Numbered from the stretch's first letter, positions 14,994-24,630 are shown. The stretch is 33,216 nt of DNA from Alphaproteobacteria bacterium (GCA_030746635.1 JASLMH010000035.1:1-33216); one strand, 5' to 3'. Notes: generated by a model from the sequence alone, not told the origin. Made by a program: numbers and translations.

Positions 14994-15932
14994 TCAGGCG
15001 GCCACCGCCGAGGGCTTCAGGGAATAGCCGTACTTCTTGTCCAGGCCCAACTCGCGGACGACGTCCAGACCGGCCTGCAGGGCCTGGCCTTCCAGGGGCT
15101 GCAACGGCCGGCGCAGCTCGCCGGCCGGCATGCCGATCGCCCGCATCAGCGATTTCACCGCCACCGGATTGATCGCCGAATAGGCGAAATGCAGCATCGG
15201 CAGGTTGCGCAGATAGGCCTCCCGGCAGCGCTCGGCGTCGCCGTCGTCGCGCCACGGGGTGGAGATCACCGCCATTTCCTCCGGGATCAGGTTGCCGGTC
15301 ATGTTGGCGGTGCCGTGGCCGCCGAGCGCCATGGTCGGCACCACCAGGCCCAGGTTGGGCGAACAGCAGCACATCAGCGCCATGTCCGGCCGGCCGGCGG
15401 CCACCTGCGCCACCTGGCCGGAGCGGGTGGTGGATTCCTTGTTGACCACGATGTTGGGATGTTCGGCCAGGCGCAGGATTTCCTGGGCGGTCAGGTCGGT
15501 CTGCACCCGGGGTGGGTTGTTGTAGATGCCGATGGGAATTGTCGCGGCATCGGCGACGTCCAGGAAGAAGCGCACGATGTCGGCGTTGGGGGCGCAGATA
15601 TAGGCCGGTGCGGCGATGATCGCGCCGTCGGCGCCCTCGGCCGCGGCCTGGGCGACATAGTCGATGGTGGCCTGGGTGTTGGCGCCGGTGCAGCCATAGA
15701 ACAGCTTCATATCGTCGGTCTTGTGCTTGAGCGTTTCCCGCACGATTTGGTGCCGTTCCTCCGGGCTCAGCATGGAGACCTCGCCGGTCGAACCCATGAT
15801 CAGCACGGCCGAGGTGCCGTGCTGGCGATGGAACTGCAGCAACGTGCGAAAGCCCTCGAAATCCGGGCCGCCGTCCCGGTTGAACGGGGTGATCAGGGCG
15901 ACGAACGACCCTGCCAACTTCATCTTCGACAT
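14994..15932 (-). CDS. Dihydrodipicolinate synthase/N-acetylneuraminate lyase family aldolase
   Basis: The 312-residue TIM-barrel aldolase has the Schiff-base Lys165 (IVVNKEST), catalytic Tyr137 in GIYNNPPR, the GSTGE pyruvate-binding loop (47-51), Tyr111 and Arg142. Tyr111 and Arg142 correspond to residues kept in true DHDPS, but the GTTGE threonine is Ser48 here. It condenses pyruvate with an aldehyde or does the reverse; whether it is the lysine-pathway DapA cannot be settled. I chose the ATG at 15932, with GAGAGG about 7 bases upstream; a GTG at 15941 would overlap that site. It diverges from the glutaredoxin-DinB gene across 66 bases. Confidence 0.85.
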   Translation of the reverse strand: MSKMKLAGSFVALITPFNRDGGPDFEGFRTLLQFHRQHGTSAVLIMGSTGEVSMLSPEERHQIVRETLKHKTDDMKLFYGCTGANTQATIDYVAQAAAEGADGAIIAAPAYICAPNADIVRFFLDVADAATIPIGIYNNPPRVQTDLTAQEILRLAEHPNIVVNKESTTRSGQVAQVAAGRPDMALMCCCSPNLGLVVPTMALGGHGTANMTGNLIPEEMAVISTPWRDDGDAERCREAYLRNLPMLHFAYSAINPVAVKSLMRAIGMPAGELRRPLQPLEGQALQAGLDVVRELGLDKKYGYSLKPSAVAA

Positions 15933-15998
15933 CACTTGCACCTCTCGCTTGCCGTGTCATCATAGCCTGATCGTTACCAAATTGGGGAACCATCGATC

Positions 15999-16757
15999 AT
16001 GGATCAGTCGATCAGGGTGTTCTGGCAGCCCGGCTGAAGCAGCTGCCTCCGCCTGAAGGAGCATCTGTCGGCCCGTGCGGTCGACTTCCAATCGATCAAC
16101 ATCGCCGCCGATCCCGACGGTCTGGCGCAATTGCGGGCGCTGGGGCCGCGCGGTCTGCCGGTGGTGGCCAGGGGCGACGACTACGTCATGGGCCAGTCGC
16201 TTCGTCACGTGGACGAATTCCTCGGCCTTGAAAAGCTTGGTCAGCAAGCTCTGCCGCCGGCGGAACTGGTGCAACGGCTGGATTGGGTGCTGGCCGCCGC
16301 CCAGCGCTATCTGCGGCAGATCCCGGAGGCGCACCTGCATGACGAGCTGCCGGGCCGACCGCGCAGCTTCCGCACGCTGGGCCATCACATCTTCCAGGTG
16401 CCGCAGGCCTTTCTGGACGTCGCCCATGGCACGCCTTTGACCGCCGAGATGCTGGTGATCCCGCCGGGCGATGATCTGACCAGTTTCGACGCCGTGGCCC
16501 GGCACGGCCAACGCGTGCGGGACCGACTGGCCGACTGGTGGCAGGGTGCGGCGGGGGGCGATTTCGCCGTCGAGATGCCGACCTACTACGGCGAGCAGAC
16601 CCTGCACGAACTGCTGGAGCGCACCACCTGGCACGCGGCCCAGCATGCCCGCCAGCTGCTGTTCATCCTGGGCCGTATGTCAATCGAACCGGACGGCCCG
16701 ATCGGCGAGCGCGAACTGGCCGGCCTGCCGCTGCCGGAGGGTATCTGGGACGGCTAG
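15999..16757 (+). CDS. Glutaredoxin-DinB fusion, candidate selenoprotein (in-frame TGA = Sec13)
   Basis: Reading through the TGA at 16035-16037 gives a 252-residue protein. Its N-terminal glutaredoxin/thioredoxin-fold domain (about 1-75) starts MDQSIRVFWQPG, then TGA, then SSCLRLKEHL, with the cis-Pro loop GLPVV at 53-56. A DinB four-helix domain follows (about 85-225) with likely metal ligands His129/His130, His212 and His216. Cys-containing relatives have WQPGCSSC, so the TGA replaces exactly the first redox cysteine, giving Sec13-x-x-Cys16. The ATG at 15999 has GGGGA about 10 bases upstream, and homology is continuous on both sides of the TGA. Normal gene calling would start at an internal codon (for example TTG 16131) and lose the redox centre. 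A nonsense mutation is the alternative. The role may be thiol or mycothiol/glutathione-linked redox chemistry; the substrate is unknown. Confidence 0.75.
16038..16085 (+). promoter_or_regulatory. Candidate bacterial SECIS hairpins downstream of the TGA
   Basis: Two hairpins can form just after the TGA. The first (16040-16067) pairs CAG/CTG, TG/CA and CTCC/GGAG, with a C:U mismatch, a bulged C and a 7-base loop starting with G (GCCTGAA); its loop is 13 bases from the TGA. The second (16067-16085) pairs GTCGGCC with GGTCGAC over 7 bp (one G:U) around loop CGTGC, about 36 bases from the TGA. Bacterial SECIS elements usually put the loop about 16-37 bases after the codon, with G among its first two bases. 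The second fits at the limit; the first is slightly close. Confidence 0.4.
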
Positions 16758-16803
16758 GTGGTTTTCCGATCTGATCGGAAGTGCTTGGCCGGACTGCTTG
16801 TAT

Positions 16804-17436
16804 TCATTCCCGAAACGGCTGCGGGTCGGTGAAGGTGAACAGTTCCGGGTCGAGCTCGCGGTTCAGGCGAATGTTGGTCAGCGATACCGAGGTGATGCCG
16901 CCTTGGGCGTCCTTGACCCGCCATTGCCGCAACAACAACGGCGGCTGGGTGAAGGTGATCGACAGCCAGCCTTCGTCCGGCTGTTTGCGATCGATCATCA
17001 AAAGGCGCAACAGGCCCGGCCCCTGCTCGACCTCCACCACCTCCACCTTGTCGCGCAAATCGACCTGTTCATCCACCAGCACCCCCAGCGGCGTTTGCGA
17101 CAGCGGGAAGCGGTCGACCTGGCCCAGTTCCTTGTCGTGCAGGATCAGCCAGAGGCCGTCGGCGACCAGCAAGAGGGGCGAGGGTGGGGCGTATTCGAAA
17201 CGCAACCGGCCCGGCCGCCGCAGGTACATCTTGCCCAGGGCGATCTCGCCATTCGGACCGACCTGCAGGAACTCCGCCGACAGGGTTTCGATGCCGTTCA
17301 GGTAGGCCTCGACCCGGTCGATCGCCTTGGCCCTATCGCCGTCGCCGGTGGCGGCGAGGGCCGCGCCGAAGGGCAGGCCGCCCAGGGTCAGGGCCGCGCC
17401 GGCCAGCAGCCGCCGGCGAGCCCTGTCAACCTTCAC
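16804..17436 (-). CDS. lolA: Outer-membrane lipoprotein carrier protein LolA
   Basis: This 210-residue exported protein has an N-terminal signal (RARRRLLAGAALTLGG, ending near AALAATG) whose Arg-rich start is slightly Tat-like. The mature part has the LolA half-barrel features: YLNGIETLSAEFLQ, GKMYLRRPGRLRFEY at about 68-82, and LLVADG. LolA ferries lipoproteins across the periplasm from LolCDE to the outer membrane. The GTG start at 17436 shares its G with the TAG stop of ftsK, with GAGG 7 bases upstream, so it is translationally coupled to ftsK. This ftsK-lolA order is common in alphaproteobacteria. Confidence 0.9.
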   Translation of the reverse strand: MKVDRARRRLLAGAALTLGGLPFGAALAATGDGDRAKAIDRVEAYLNGIETLSAEFLQVGPNGEIALGKMYLRRPGRLRFEYAPPSPLLLVADGLWLILHDKELGQVDRFPLSQTPLGVLVDEQVDLRDKVEVVEVEQGPGLLRLLMIDRKQPDEGWLSITFTQPPLLLRQWRVKDAQGGITSVSLTNIRLNRELDPELFTFTDPQPFRE

Positions 17437-19829
17437 TAGCCGTCCTCGTCGGGATTGCGTACCAGCACCTCGCGCTTGCCGACATGGTTGGCCCGGCCGA
17501 TCACGCCCTCGGCCTCCATCCGGTCGATCAGGTCGGCGGCCCGATTGTAGCCGATCTTCAACTGCCGCTGCAGGAACGAAGTGGAGGCCTTCTGGTGACG
17601 CGCCACGACGTCGACCGCCTGATCGAACAGATTGTCGCCCGAGGCTTCCCCCGGCAGGCCGAGGTCGGCGCCGTCGCCCGGCTCGATGTCCTCGGTCACG
17701 GCGTCGAGGTATTCCGGCCGGCCCTGGCGTTTCAGGTGTCGCACCACGTCCTCGACTTCCTCGTCCGAGACGAAGGGGCCATGCACCCGGATGATCCGGC
17801 CGCCGCCGGCCATGTACAGCATGTCGCCCATGCCGAGGAGCTGTTCGGCGCCCTGTTCGCCCAGGATCGTCCGGCTGTCGACCTTGGCGGTGACCTGGAA
17901 GCTGACCCGGGTCGGGAAATTGGCCTTGATGGTGCCGGTGATGACGTCGACGGAGGGCCGCTGCGTCGCCATCATGATGTGGATGCCGGCGGCCCGGGCC
18001 ATCTGCGCCAGGCGCTGCACGGCGCCGTCGATGTCCTTGCCGGCGACCATCATCAGGTCGGCCATCTCGTCGACCACGACGACGATATAGGGCATCGGCT
18101 CGGTATCCAGCGGCCGGTCCTCGAACACCGGCTTGCCGGTCTCCGGATCGAAGCCGGTCTGCACCGTGCGCTTGAGTTCCTCGCCCTTGGCGGCGGCATC
18201 GGCCAGGCGCTGGTTGTAGCCGTCGATATTGCGCACACCGAGATCGGCCATGGCGCGGTAGCGGTTCTCCATCTCCCGCACCGTCCATTTCAGGGCCATG
18301 ATCGCCTTGCCGGGATCGGTGACCACCGGCGCCAGTAGATGCGGGATGTCGTCGTAGACGCTCAATTCCAGCATCTTCGGATCGATCATGATCAGCCGGC
18401 AGCGTTCGGGGGGCATCCGGTACAGCAGCGACAGGATCATCGTGTTGATCGCCACCGACTTGCCCGAGCCGGTGGTGCCGGCGATCAGCAGATGTGGCAT
18501 CTTGGCCAGGTCGGCCAGGATCGGCGCGCCGCCGATATCCTTGCCCAGGGCCAGCGGCAGGGTCGAATTCGAGCGCTCGTATTCCGTCGTCGACAGCAAC
18601 TCGCGCAGGTAGACGGTCTCGCGTTCCTGGTTCGGCAACTCGATGCCGATGGCGTTGCGGCCGGGCACCACGGCGATGCGCACGCTGCGCGCGCTCATCG
18701 AACGGGCGATGTCGTCGGCCAGGCCGACCACCCGGCTGGTCTTGGTGCCGGGGGCCGGTTCCAATTCGTACAGGGTTACCACCGGGCCGGGACGCACCTG
18801 CACGATATGGCCGCGCACGCCATAGTCGTCGAGCACCGATTCCAGCATCCGGGCGTTCTGTTCCAGGGCGTCCTCGTTGACCTTGCCGCTGCCCGGGACC
18901 TGTTTCGGCGCGGCCAGGAGATGCAGCGGCGGCAATTGGTATTCCTCGTTCGGCGCCAGGTCCATGGCGACCTGCTCCTCGGCCCGGGCGCGTCGGCTCT
19001 TGCGGCTCTTGCGCCTGGGCTTGGCGACGCGGCTGATGCCGGGCCGCTCGTCCGCGGCCAGGCTCGTCGTCCTGGCCTCGCCGGGCGGTTCCGCCGCCGC
19101 TTCCGCCTCGCCCTCCAACAGCCTGGGCTCGCGCCGAAACATCGGATGCGCGGCCGCCTGTCGGCCCAGCCGTTCGGCGGTCTCGGCGGCGCTGCGGGCG
19201 GCCGTGGTGGTGCTGCTCAGCGCCCGCAGGCCGCCCCGCCCCAGGGCCAGCCATTCGGCGAGACGCACGCCGAGGACGAACAGCAACAACAGGCCCGCCA
19301 GCAAGCCGATGGCGGGTCCGACGATAAGGTCCGGCGGGGTCAGGCCGACCAGCGCCGACAGCCGGCCGATCAGGGCCAGCAGCCAATCGCCCAGATGGCC
19401 GCCCAGGCCGACCACCTGGGGCCAGGATTCGGGCGGCGGCACCGTCGCCAGGCTGGTCGCGGCGGCGAGCAGGGCGACGGGCACCAGGCCAAGGCGCAGC
19501 CCGAACCAGGGCACCCTTCGGTGCGACGCGACGCGCCAGGCCCAGCAGGCGATCAACAGGACCACGGCGATGCTGGCCAGACCAAGGCCCTGCAACAAAA
19601 GGTCGGCGGCATGGGCGCCGGGCCGGCCGAGCCAGTTGCCGACGGGGGCGCCGGAGGCGACATTCAGGCTGGCATCCCTGGGGCCGTAGGTGGCCAGCGC
19701 CAGGGCCAGGGCGGTGGCGCCGGCAAACAGCGCCAGTCCGCCGGCCTCGACCGCCCGCCGTCGCAGGAAGGCGACCGCGCCGGGCGGCAACAGGGCGATC
19801 TTTCGGGGGCTTCCGCTGCGTTGTGACAT
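17436..19829 (-). CDS. ftsK: DNA translocase FtsK
   Basis: The 797-residue protein has about four N-terminal transmembrane segments (near 28-48, 78-98, 110-130 and 168-190), a short Ala/Arg-rich linker (200-290), and the alpha/beta motor with Walker A GTTGSGKS (451-458) and Walker B around [14 protein letters not shown]-terminal gamma winged helix (about 735-790, including [20 protein letters not shown]) reads KOPS-type sequences. FtsK anchors at the division septum and pumps chromosome termini apart. I chose the ATG at 19829 because GGGAG lies 6 bases upstream; the frame extends 17 codons further without a better start. The linker is short compared with E. coli FtsK, as is usual in this group. 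Confidence 0.95.
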   Translation of the reverse strand: MSQRSGSPRKIALLPPGAVAFLRRRAVEAGGLALFAGATALALALATYGPRDASLNVASGAPVGNWLGRPGAHAADLLLQGLGLASIAVVLLIACWAWRVASHRRVPWFGLRLGLVPVALLAAATSLATVPPPESWPQVVGLGGHLGDWLLALIGRLSALVGLTPPDLIVGPAIGLLAGLLLLFVLGVRLAEWLALGRGGLRALSSTTTAARSAAETAERLGRQAAAHPMFRREPRLLEGEAEAAAEPPGEARTTSLAADERPGISRVAKPRRKSRKSRRARAEEQVAMDLAPNEEYQLPPLHLLAAPKQVPGSGKVNEDALEQNARMLESVLDDYGVRGHIVQVRPGPVVTLYELEPAPGTKTSRVVGLADDIARSMSARSVRIAVVPGRNAIGIELPNQERETVYLRELLSTTEYERSNSTLPLALGKDIGGAPILADLAKMPHLLIAGTTGSGKSVAINTMILSLLYRMPPERCRLIMIDPKMLELSVYDDIPHLLAPVVTDPGKAIMALKWTVREMENRYRAMADLGVRNIDGYNQRLADAAAKGEELKRTVQTGFDPETGKPVFEDRPLDTEPMPYIVVVVDEMADLMMVAGKDIDGAVQRLAQMARAAGIHIMMATQRPSVDVITGTIKANFPTRVSFQVTAKVDSRTILGEQGAEQLLGMGDMLYMAGGGRIIRVHGPFVSDEEVEDVVRHLKRQGRPEYLDAVTEDIEPGDGADLGLPGEASGDNLFDQAVDVVARHQKASTSFLQRQLKIGYNRAADLIDRMEAEGVIGRANHVGKREVLVRNPDEDG

Positions 19830-19854
19830 TTTCGGCTCCCTTTTCGTGCCGGCG

Positions 19855-21045
19855 CTAGAGGGTCTCGGCGATGCGGCCAAGCGCGTCGGCGGTCACCGCC
19901 GCCTCGTGCACCATGGCCACCCGGATGTAGCGCGCGCCGGGATTGCCGCCGTCTGGTTCGTCGGCCGCCAGGTAGGCGCCCGGCAGCACCCGCACGGCGG
20001 CCCGTGTCCAAAGTTCCCTTGTCGCCGCCTCGCCGTCGCCGACATCCAGCCAGAGAAAGAACCCGCCGTCCGGCCGATAGAAGCCGAACCGGTTGGACAG
20101 GATGCGTTCGGCCATTTCGAACTTCTCGAGATACAGCGCCCGATTGGCCTCGACGTGGCTTTCCTCGCCCCACAGGGCCGTCGCCGCGGCGTAGACGGGC
20201 AGGGGCGAAGGGTTGCCGCCATATTCGCTGAGCCGCCGGAACAGCCGGATCAATTCCGCATCGCCGGCCAGGAAGCCCGAACGCAGCCCGGCGACGTTGG
20301 ATCGCTTGGAAAGCGAATGAAAGACCAGCACGTTGGTCATCTCGCCGCCCAGATCGGCGCAGGCTTGCAAGGTGCCGGGCGGCGGCGCGCCGGTATAGAT
20401 CTCGGCATAGCACTCGTCGACCACCAGGGTGAAATCGTATTGCCGCGCCAACCGCACCAGTTGGGCGAGGTAGTCGCCGTCGGCCACGGCGCCTTGCGGG
20501 TTGGCCGGGGTGCAGAAATACACCAACGCCGTGCGGGCCAGGGTTTCCTCCGCCAGGCCGGCGAAATCCGGCAGGAAACCGCGCTCCGGCAAGGCCGACA
20601 CGAAGATGGGTTCGGCGCCGGCGGCGATCGCCGCGCCGGCGTAGCATTGGTAGAACGGATTGGGCATCAAGACCGCCGGCTGCCGGCCGTCCTTCTCGGG
20701 CGGCACCGCCAGAAAGGCGGTACGGAACAGCGCCTCCCGGGTGCCGGCACAGGGCGCGATGTGGCGGTCCGCCGCCAGCAGGCCCGCCGGCAGGTCGTAG
20801 CGCCGGTTCAGCCAGTCCGCCACCGCCTGGCGAAACTCCGGGGTGCCGGCGACGGGGGGATATTTGCCATAGAGATGGCGGTTGGCATGCAGGATGTCGC
20901 CGACGAAATCCGGGTAGGGGTGCTGTGGTTCGCCCAGGCTCAGGGCGATCGGCGACAGGCCGTCCGGCGGCGGCAGATGATCGAGCAACCCGCGCAAACG
21001 TTCGAAGGGATAATCGGGTAGCGAGGCCAGCCTGGGGTTGTGCAT
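19855..21045 (-). CDS. PLP-dependent aminotransferase class I/II (possible DapC)
   Basis: The 396-residue fold-type I enzyme has the PLP Lys247 in HSLSKRSN, Asp210 and Tyr213 in [10 protein letters not shown], Arg255, and the SLGEPQHP segment near residue 36 that binds substrate. Relatives upstream of ftsK in alphaproteobacteria are often annotated as succinyldiaminopimelate aminotransferases of lysine/peptidoglycan synthesis. That role is an inference from context. The ATG at 21045 starts the conserved part; 34 further codons are open upstream but encode an unlike, A+T-rich stretch. ftsK follows after 25 bases, so aminotransferase-ftsK-lolA is probably one operon. Confidence 0.85.
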   Translation of the reverse strand: MHNPRLASLPDYPFERLRGLLDHLPPPDGLSPIALSLGEPQHPYPDFVGDILHANRHLYGKYPPVAGTPEFRQAVADWLNRRYDLPAGLLAADRHIAPCAGTREALFRTAFLAVPPEKDGRQPAVLMPNPFYQCYAGAAIAAGAEPIFVSALPERGFLPDFAGLAEETLARTALVYFCTPANPQGAVADGDYLAQLVRLARQYDFTLVVDECYAEIYTGAPPPGTLQACADLGGEMTNVLVFHSLSKRSNVAGLRSGFLAGDAELIRLFRRLSEYGGNPSPLPVYAAATALWGEESHVEANRALYLEKFEMAERILSNRFGFYRPDGGFFLWLDVGDGEAATRELWTRAAVRVLPGAYLAADEPDGGNPGARYIRVAMVHEAAVTADALGRIAETL

Positions 21046-21180
21046 GGGCGTTTCGCCAACAGCTCGATCGGACAATTCGCTAGGTGATTCGCAAGATGTT
21101 TCGCGAATCGAGAACATAAGACAAACACATAATACATAATGTATCATGTTTTGGTTTGTCTACAAGGACTTGCGTTGATA
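21046..21180 (-). promoter_or_regulatory. A+T-rich promoter region of the aminotransferase-ftsK-lolA operon with TTCGC repeats
   Basis: Upstream of the aminotransferase ATG the sequence turns A+T-rich, with TATT/ATGTAT-type hexamers near 21130-21145. It also contains GATTCGC (21086-21092) and GCGAATC (21103-21109) as perfect 7-base inverted arms around 10 bases, inside a set of four TTCGC words (about 21050-21106). This could be an operator for a dimeric regulator; which one is unknown. Confidence 0.35.
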
Positions 21181-21274
21181 ACTTCGCGCCCCATGCAAAG
21201 TCAGGACCCGGCCGGGACGCGGTTTTCCCTGTTTGTTCACGGAGTGGTCCAGTGCCGGAAATGGCGCGAACGGA

Positions 21275-21302
21275 CGCGGACCCGGGAATTCCCGGGCCCG
21301 CG
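21275..21302. repeat. Near-perfect 28-bp palindrome downstream of amtB
   Basis: CCCGGGAATTCCCGGG is a perfect palindrome at 21281-21296. It is flanked by CGCGG and CCGCG arms with one mismatch that becomes a G:U pair in the minus-strand RNA, so about 12 bp of stem can form, 31 bases after the amtB stop. A smaller CGGCC/GGCCG hairpin lies between. There is no T-run, so it may be a 3' stabilising hairpin, a Rho-assisted end or a protein site. Confidence 0.5.
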
Positions 21303-21332
21303 CCAGTTCCGATAAATCGGCCGGATCGGCCG

Positions 21333-22625
21333 TCAGGTCACGCTTTCGCCGTGCAGGGCGATGTCCAGCCCCTCGCGCTCCTGATCCTCTTCAACCCGAA
21401 CACCCATAGTCAGATCGAGCAGTTTGATGAGAATGAAGGTGACGATCGCGCAGTAAACGATTGTCACGCCAATGCCATAGAGCTGCAGGCCGATTTGGCC
21501 GCCATTGCCCTCCAACAGCCCGGGGGTGCCGCCGACCGCCTCGGCCGCGAACACGCCGGTCAGGATGGCGCCGACGATGCCGCCGACGCCGTGCACGCCG
21601 AAGACGTCCAGGGAATCGTCATAGCCGAGCTTCTGCTTCAGCCACATCACCGCGAGGTAGCAGGCCAAGCCGGCGGCGATGCCGATGACCAGGGCGCCGC
21701 CGGGCAGCACGAAGCCCGACGCCGGGGTGATCGCCACCAGACCGGCGACGGCGCCGGAGGCGATGCCCAGGACGCTGGGCCGGCCGCGGGTGAACCATTC
21801 GGCCGCCATCCAGGACAGGGCGGCAGCGGCGGTGGCGATCTGGGTCACCGCCATGGCCATGCCGGCGTTGCCGTCGGCCGCCAGTTCCGAACCGGCGTTG
21901 AAGCCGAACCAGCCGACCCACAGCAACGAGGCGCCGATCACCGTCAGCACCAGGTTGTGCGGCGCCAGGTTTTCCCGGCCGTAGCCGATGCGCTTGCCCA
22001 GCACCAGGCAGGCCACCAGGGCGGCGACGCCGCTGTTGATGTGCACCACGGTGCCGCCGGCGAAGTCCAGAACGCCGGCCGAACCGAGGAAACCGCCGGA
22101 ACCCCAGACCCAATGGCAGACCGGGGCGTAGACCACGATCAACCAGAGGCCGAGGAACACCATCAGGGCGGAGAACTTCATCCGCTCGGCCACGGCGCCG
22201 GTGATCAGGGCCGGGGTGATGATGGCGAAGGTCATCTGGAAGGTCATGAAGACGGATTCGGGAATCGTCCCGCTGAGCGAACCGACACCCAGCCCGGCCA
22301 ACAGCACCTGATCGAAACCGCCGATGAACGGCCCTTCCCCGCCAAAGGCCAGGCTGTAGCCGATCACCATCCAGACCAAGGTGGCCAGGCAGCAAACGGC
22401 GAAGCTCTGCATGATGGTGGCCAGCACGTTCTTCTTGCGCACCATGCCGCCGTAGAACAGGGCGACGCCCGGGACGGTCATCATCAGCACCAGCAGGGTC
22501 GAGGCCAGCATCCAGGCGGTGTCCCCGGAATCCAGTTTGTCCGCCGCCTGGGCCGGCTCGACGATGCCGGCGGCCAGGGCTGCGACGGCGATACCGGCGG
22601 CGGTGCGCCGCGAAATGATCGACAT
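21333..22625 (-). CDS. amtB: Ammonium transporter Amt
   Basis: This 430-residue inner-membrane protein has a cleavable N-terminal signal (residues 1 to about 28, ending PAQAAD), about eleven hydrophobic segments, and the pore twin histidines in CHWVWGSGG and FGVHGVGG. GGTVVHINSG and the conserved FYGGMVRKKN are typical of AmtB. It conducts ammonium into the cell when nitrogen is short and is blocked by binding of GlnK. I chose the ATG at 22625, with CAGGAG 8 bases upstream. It lies 25 bases after glnK on the same strand, the classical glnK-amtB operon. Confidence 0.95.
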   Translation of the reverse strand: MSIISRRTAAGIAVAALAAGIVEPAQAADKLDSGDTAWMLASTLLVLMMTVPGVALFYGGMVRKKNVLATIMQSFAVCCLATLVWMVIGYSLAFGGEGPFIGGFDQVLLAGLGVGSLSGTIPESVFMTFQMTFAIITPALITGAVAERMKFSALMVFLGLWLIVVYAPVCHWVWGSGGFLGSAGVLDFAGGTVVHINSGVAALVACLVLGKRIGYGRENLAPHNLVLTVIGASLLWVGWFGFNAGSELAADGNAGMAMAVTQIATAAAALSWMAAEWFTRGRPSVLGIASGAVAGLVAITPASGFVLPGGALVIGIAAGLACYLAVMWLKQKLGYDDSLDVFGVHGVGGIVGAILTGVFAAEAVGGTPGLLEGNGGQIGLQLYGIGVTIVYCAIVTFILIKLLDLTMGVRVEEDQEREGLDIALHGESVT

Positions 22626-22650
22626 GAGAATTCTCCTGATTACCTGGATG

Positions 22651-23094
<444 letters not shown>

Positions 23095-23105
23095 TTATTG
23101 ATTTT

Positions 23106-23147
23106 CAAGAAAAACAAATGGCCCGCCGCAAATCCGGCGAGCCATTT
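23106..23147 (-). terminator. Rho-independent terminator of the amidase gene
   Basis: On the minus strand AAATGGC and GCCATTT (plus coordinates 23141-23147 and 23116-23122) with inner CGCCG/CGGCG form a 12-bp stem with one mismatch and a 6-base loop, followed by TTTGTTTTTC. It lies 62 bases past the amidase stop and isolates it from glnK. Confidence 0.8.
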
Positions 23148-23208
23148 TCAGCAAAATTTTGCCCAAATATTATGCGATTACCGCATCATGGCGAAAAAAT
23201 AGGCAGTA

Positions 23209-24567
23209 TCACGCCAGCGCGGCCTCGACCGCCTTGGCCAGACGCAACAGGCTGCCCTCGCTCCGCCCCCTCTGCATCAGCATCAGGCCGACCGGCAGTT
23301 CCTCCGGCCGCTGGCACGGCAGCGTCAGGGCGCAACATTCCAGGATGTTGCCCAGCCGGGTGTTGCGGGTCAGCGCCAGGTTGGCCTCGTCATAGGCGGC
23401 GGGGTCGTGTTCCAGACCGGCGATCGGCGGCGCCACCCGGGGACAGGCCGGCACCACCACGGCCGTGAACCCGGCCGTCCGCGCGTGATAACGCTGGGCG
23501 ATGTCGTGCAGCCGGATATGGGCGGTTTCGGCGTCGATGGCGCTCAGCTTCTTGGCCAATTGGAAGCGCGAGAGGACGCCCCAGTACATCTCGTCGCCCC
23601 GGCTATCGACTTCCTCCCCCCACAGGGCATAGGCCTCGGCGGAGATGATGTTGCCGTGCCGCGCCACCACCTCGAACGCCTCGGCGAATTCCGGGACCGC
23701 CGCCTCGACGATCTCCGCCCCGGCGTCGGCCAGGCGATCCAGGGCCGCCGACACCGCCGCGCCGACGGTTTCGTCCAATTCATCGTAGGCGATATCGCGC
23801 GGCTTCAGCAGCCGTACGCCGGCCAGGCCGGCGCCCGTCAGGTCGAACGGTTTGCTGTCGTTGAGGACGCCGAAGATGGCGTTGGCGTCGGCGACGTCGC
23901 GGGTCAGGGGACCGATGGTGTCGAGGCTAGGCGACAGCGGCAGGATGCCGTCGAGGGGCAGGACGCCGATCGTGGTCTTCAGGCCGACGACGCCGTTCAG
24001 GGCGGCGGGGATGCGCACCGAGCCGCCGGTGTCGCTGCCGATACCGGCGGGCGCCAGGCCGCGGCCGACCGACACGGCGGCGCCCGATGACGAGCCGCCG
24101 GGGACCCGCCGCACCGCCCCGTCGGCGGCGTTGGCCGGGGTGCCGTAGACCGGGTTGATGCCGAGACCGGAATAGGCGAATTCCGAAAGGTTGGTCTTGC
24201 CCAGGCAGACCATCCCGGCCAGGGTCGCCCGGCGCAACAGCAGGGCGTCCCGCGCCGGCACCCGGTCCCGCAGGATCGCCGAGCCGAAGGTGGTCGCCAC
24301 GCCGGCGGTGTCGGTCAGGTCCTTCCAGGACATCGGCACGCCGTCCAGCGACCCTTGGCGCAAACCGGCCTTGGCCCGGGCCGAAGCGGCCTCGGCCTCG
24401 GCCCGGGCGCGTTCCGGCGTGGCGTTGATATAGACCTGATGGCTGGCATCCTCGCTGGCGATGCGCCCCAGGAAATGATCGGCCAGATCGACCGGGTCGA
24501 TCTCGCTCCGCCCGATGGCGGCGCCCAAATCCAGCGCCGTCATCTCGTGCCATGCTTGTTCGCTCAT
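23209..24567 (-). CDS. Amidase signature family hydrolase
   Basis: The 452-residue protein has the Ser-cisSer-Lys triad context: Lys82 in SWKDL, GGSSSG at 157-162 and the nucleophile Ser183 in GSDTGGSVRIPAA. The family cleaves amides (or transfers ammonia, as in GatA). The length and the lack of gatB/gatC nearby argue for a stand-alone amidase rather than GatA, and the substrate is unknown. The ATG at 24567 gives the usual N-terminus but has no clear ribosome binding site. It diverges from the UbiH-type gene across 63 bases. Confidence 0.9.
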   Translation of the reverse strand: MSEQAWHEMTALDLGAAIGRSEIDPVDLADHFLGRIASEDASHQVYINATPERARAEAEAASARAKAGLRQGSLDGVPMSWKDLTDTAGVATTFGSAILRDRVPARDALLLRRATLAGMVCLGKTNLSEFAYSGLGINPVYGTPANAADGAVRRVPGGSSSGAAVSVGRGLAPAGIGSDTGGSVRIPAALNGVVGLKTTIGVLPLDGILPLSPSLDTIGPLTRDVADANAIFGVLNDSKPFDLTGAGLAGVRLLKPRDIAYDELDETVGAAVSAALDRLADAGAEIVEAAVPEFAEAFEVVARHGNIISAEAYALWGEEVDSRGDEMYWGVLSRFQLAKKLSAIDAETAHIRLHDIAQRYHARTAGFTAVVVPACPRVAPPIAGLEHDPAAYDEANLALTRNTRLGNILECCALTLPCQRPEELPVGLMLMQRGRSEGSLLRLAKAVEAALA

Positions 24568-24630
24568 GGTGACAAGGTATCGCGACCCCGGCCACTGGAC
24601 AACGCCCGCGCCGGGCGCGATGTTGGAGCC

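Noticed and set aside
16035-16037. TGA in the glutaredoxin gene as a plain nonsense mutation or sequencing error
   Set aside because: It falls exactly on the redox Cys codon, the frame is otherwise intact for 252 codons, and hairpins follow. The alternative is kept as a refuting test, not as the preferred reading.
17437-19386. Very long minus-strand frame preceding lolA
   Set aside because: It is the out-of-frame shadow of ftsK, rich in Arg/Gly/Pro; lolA starts at the GTG at 17436.
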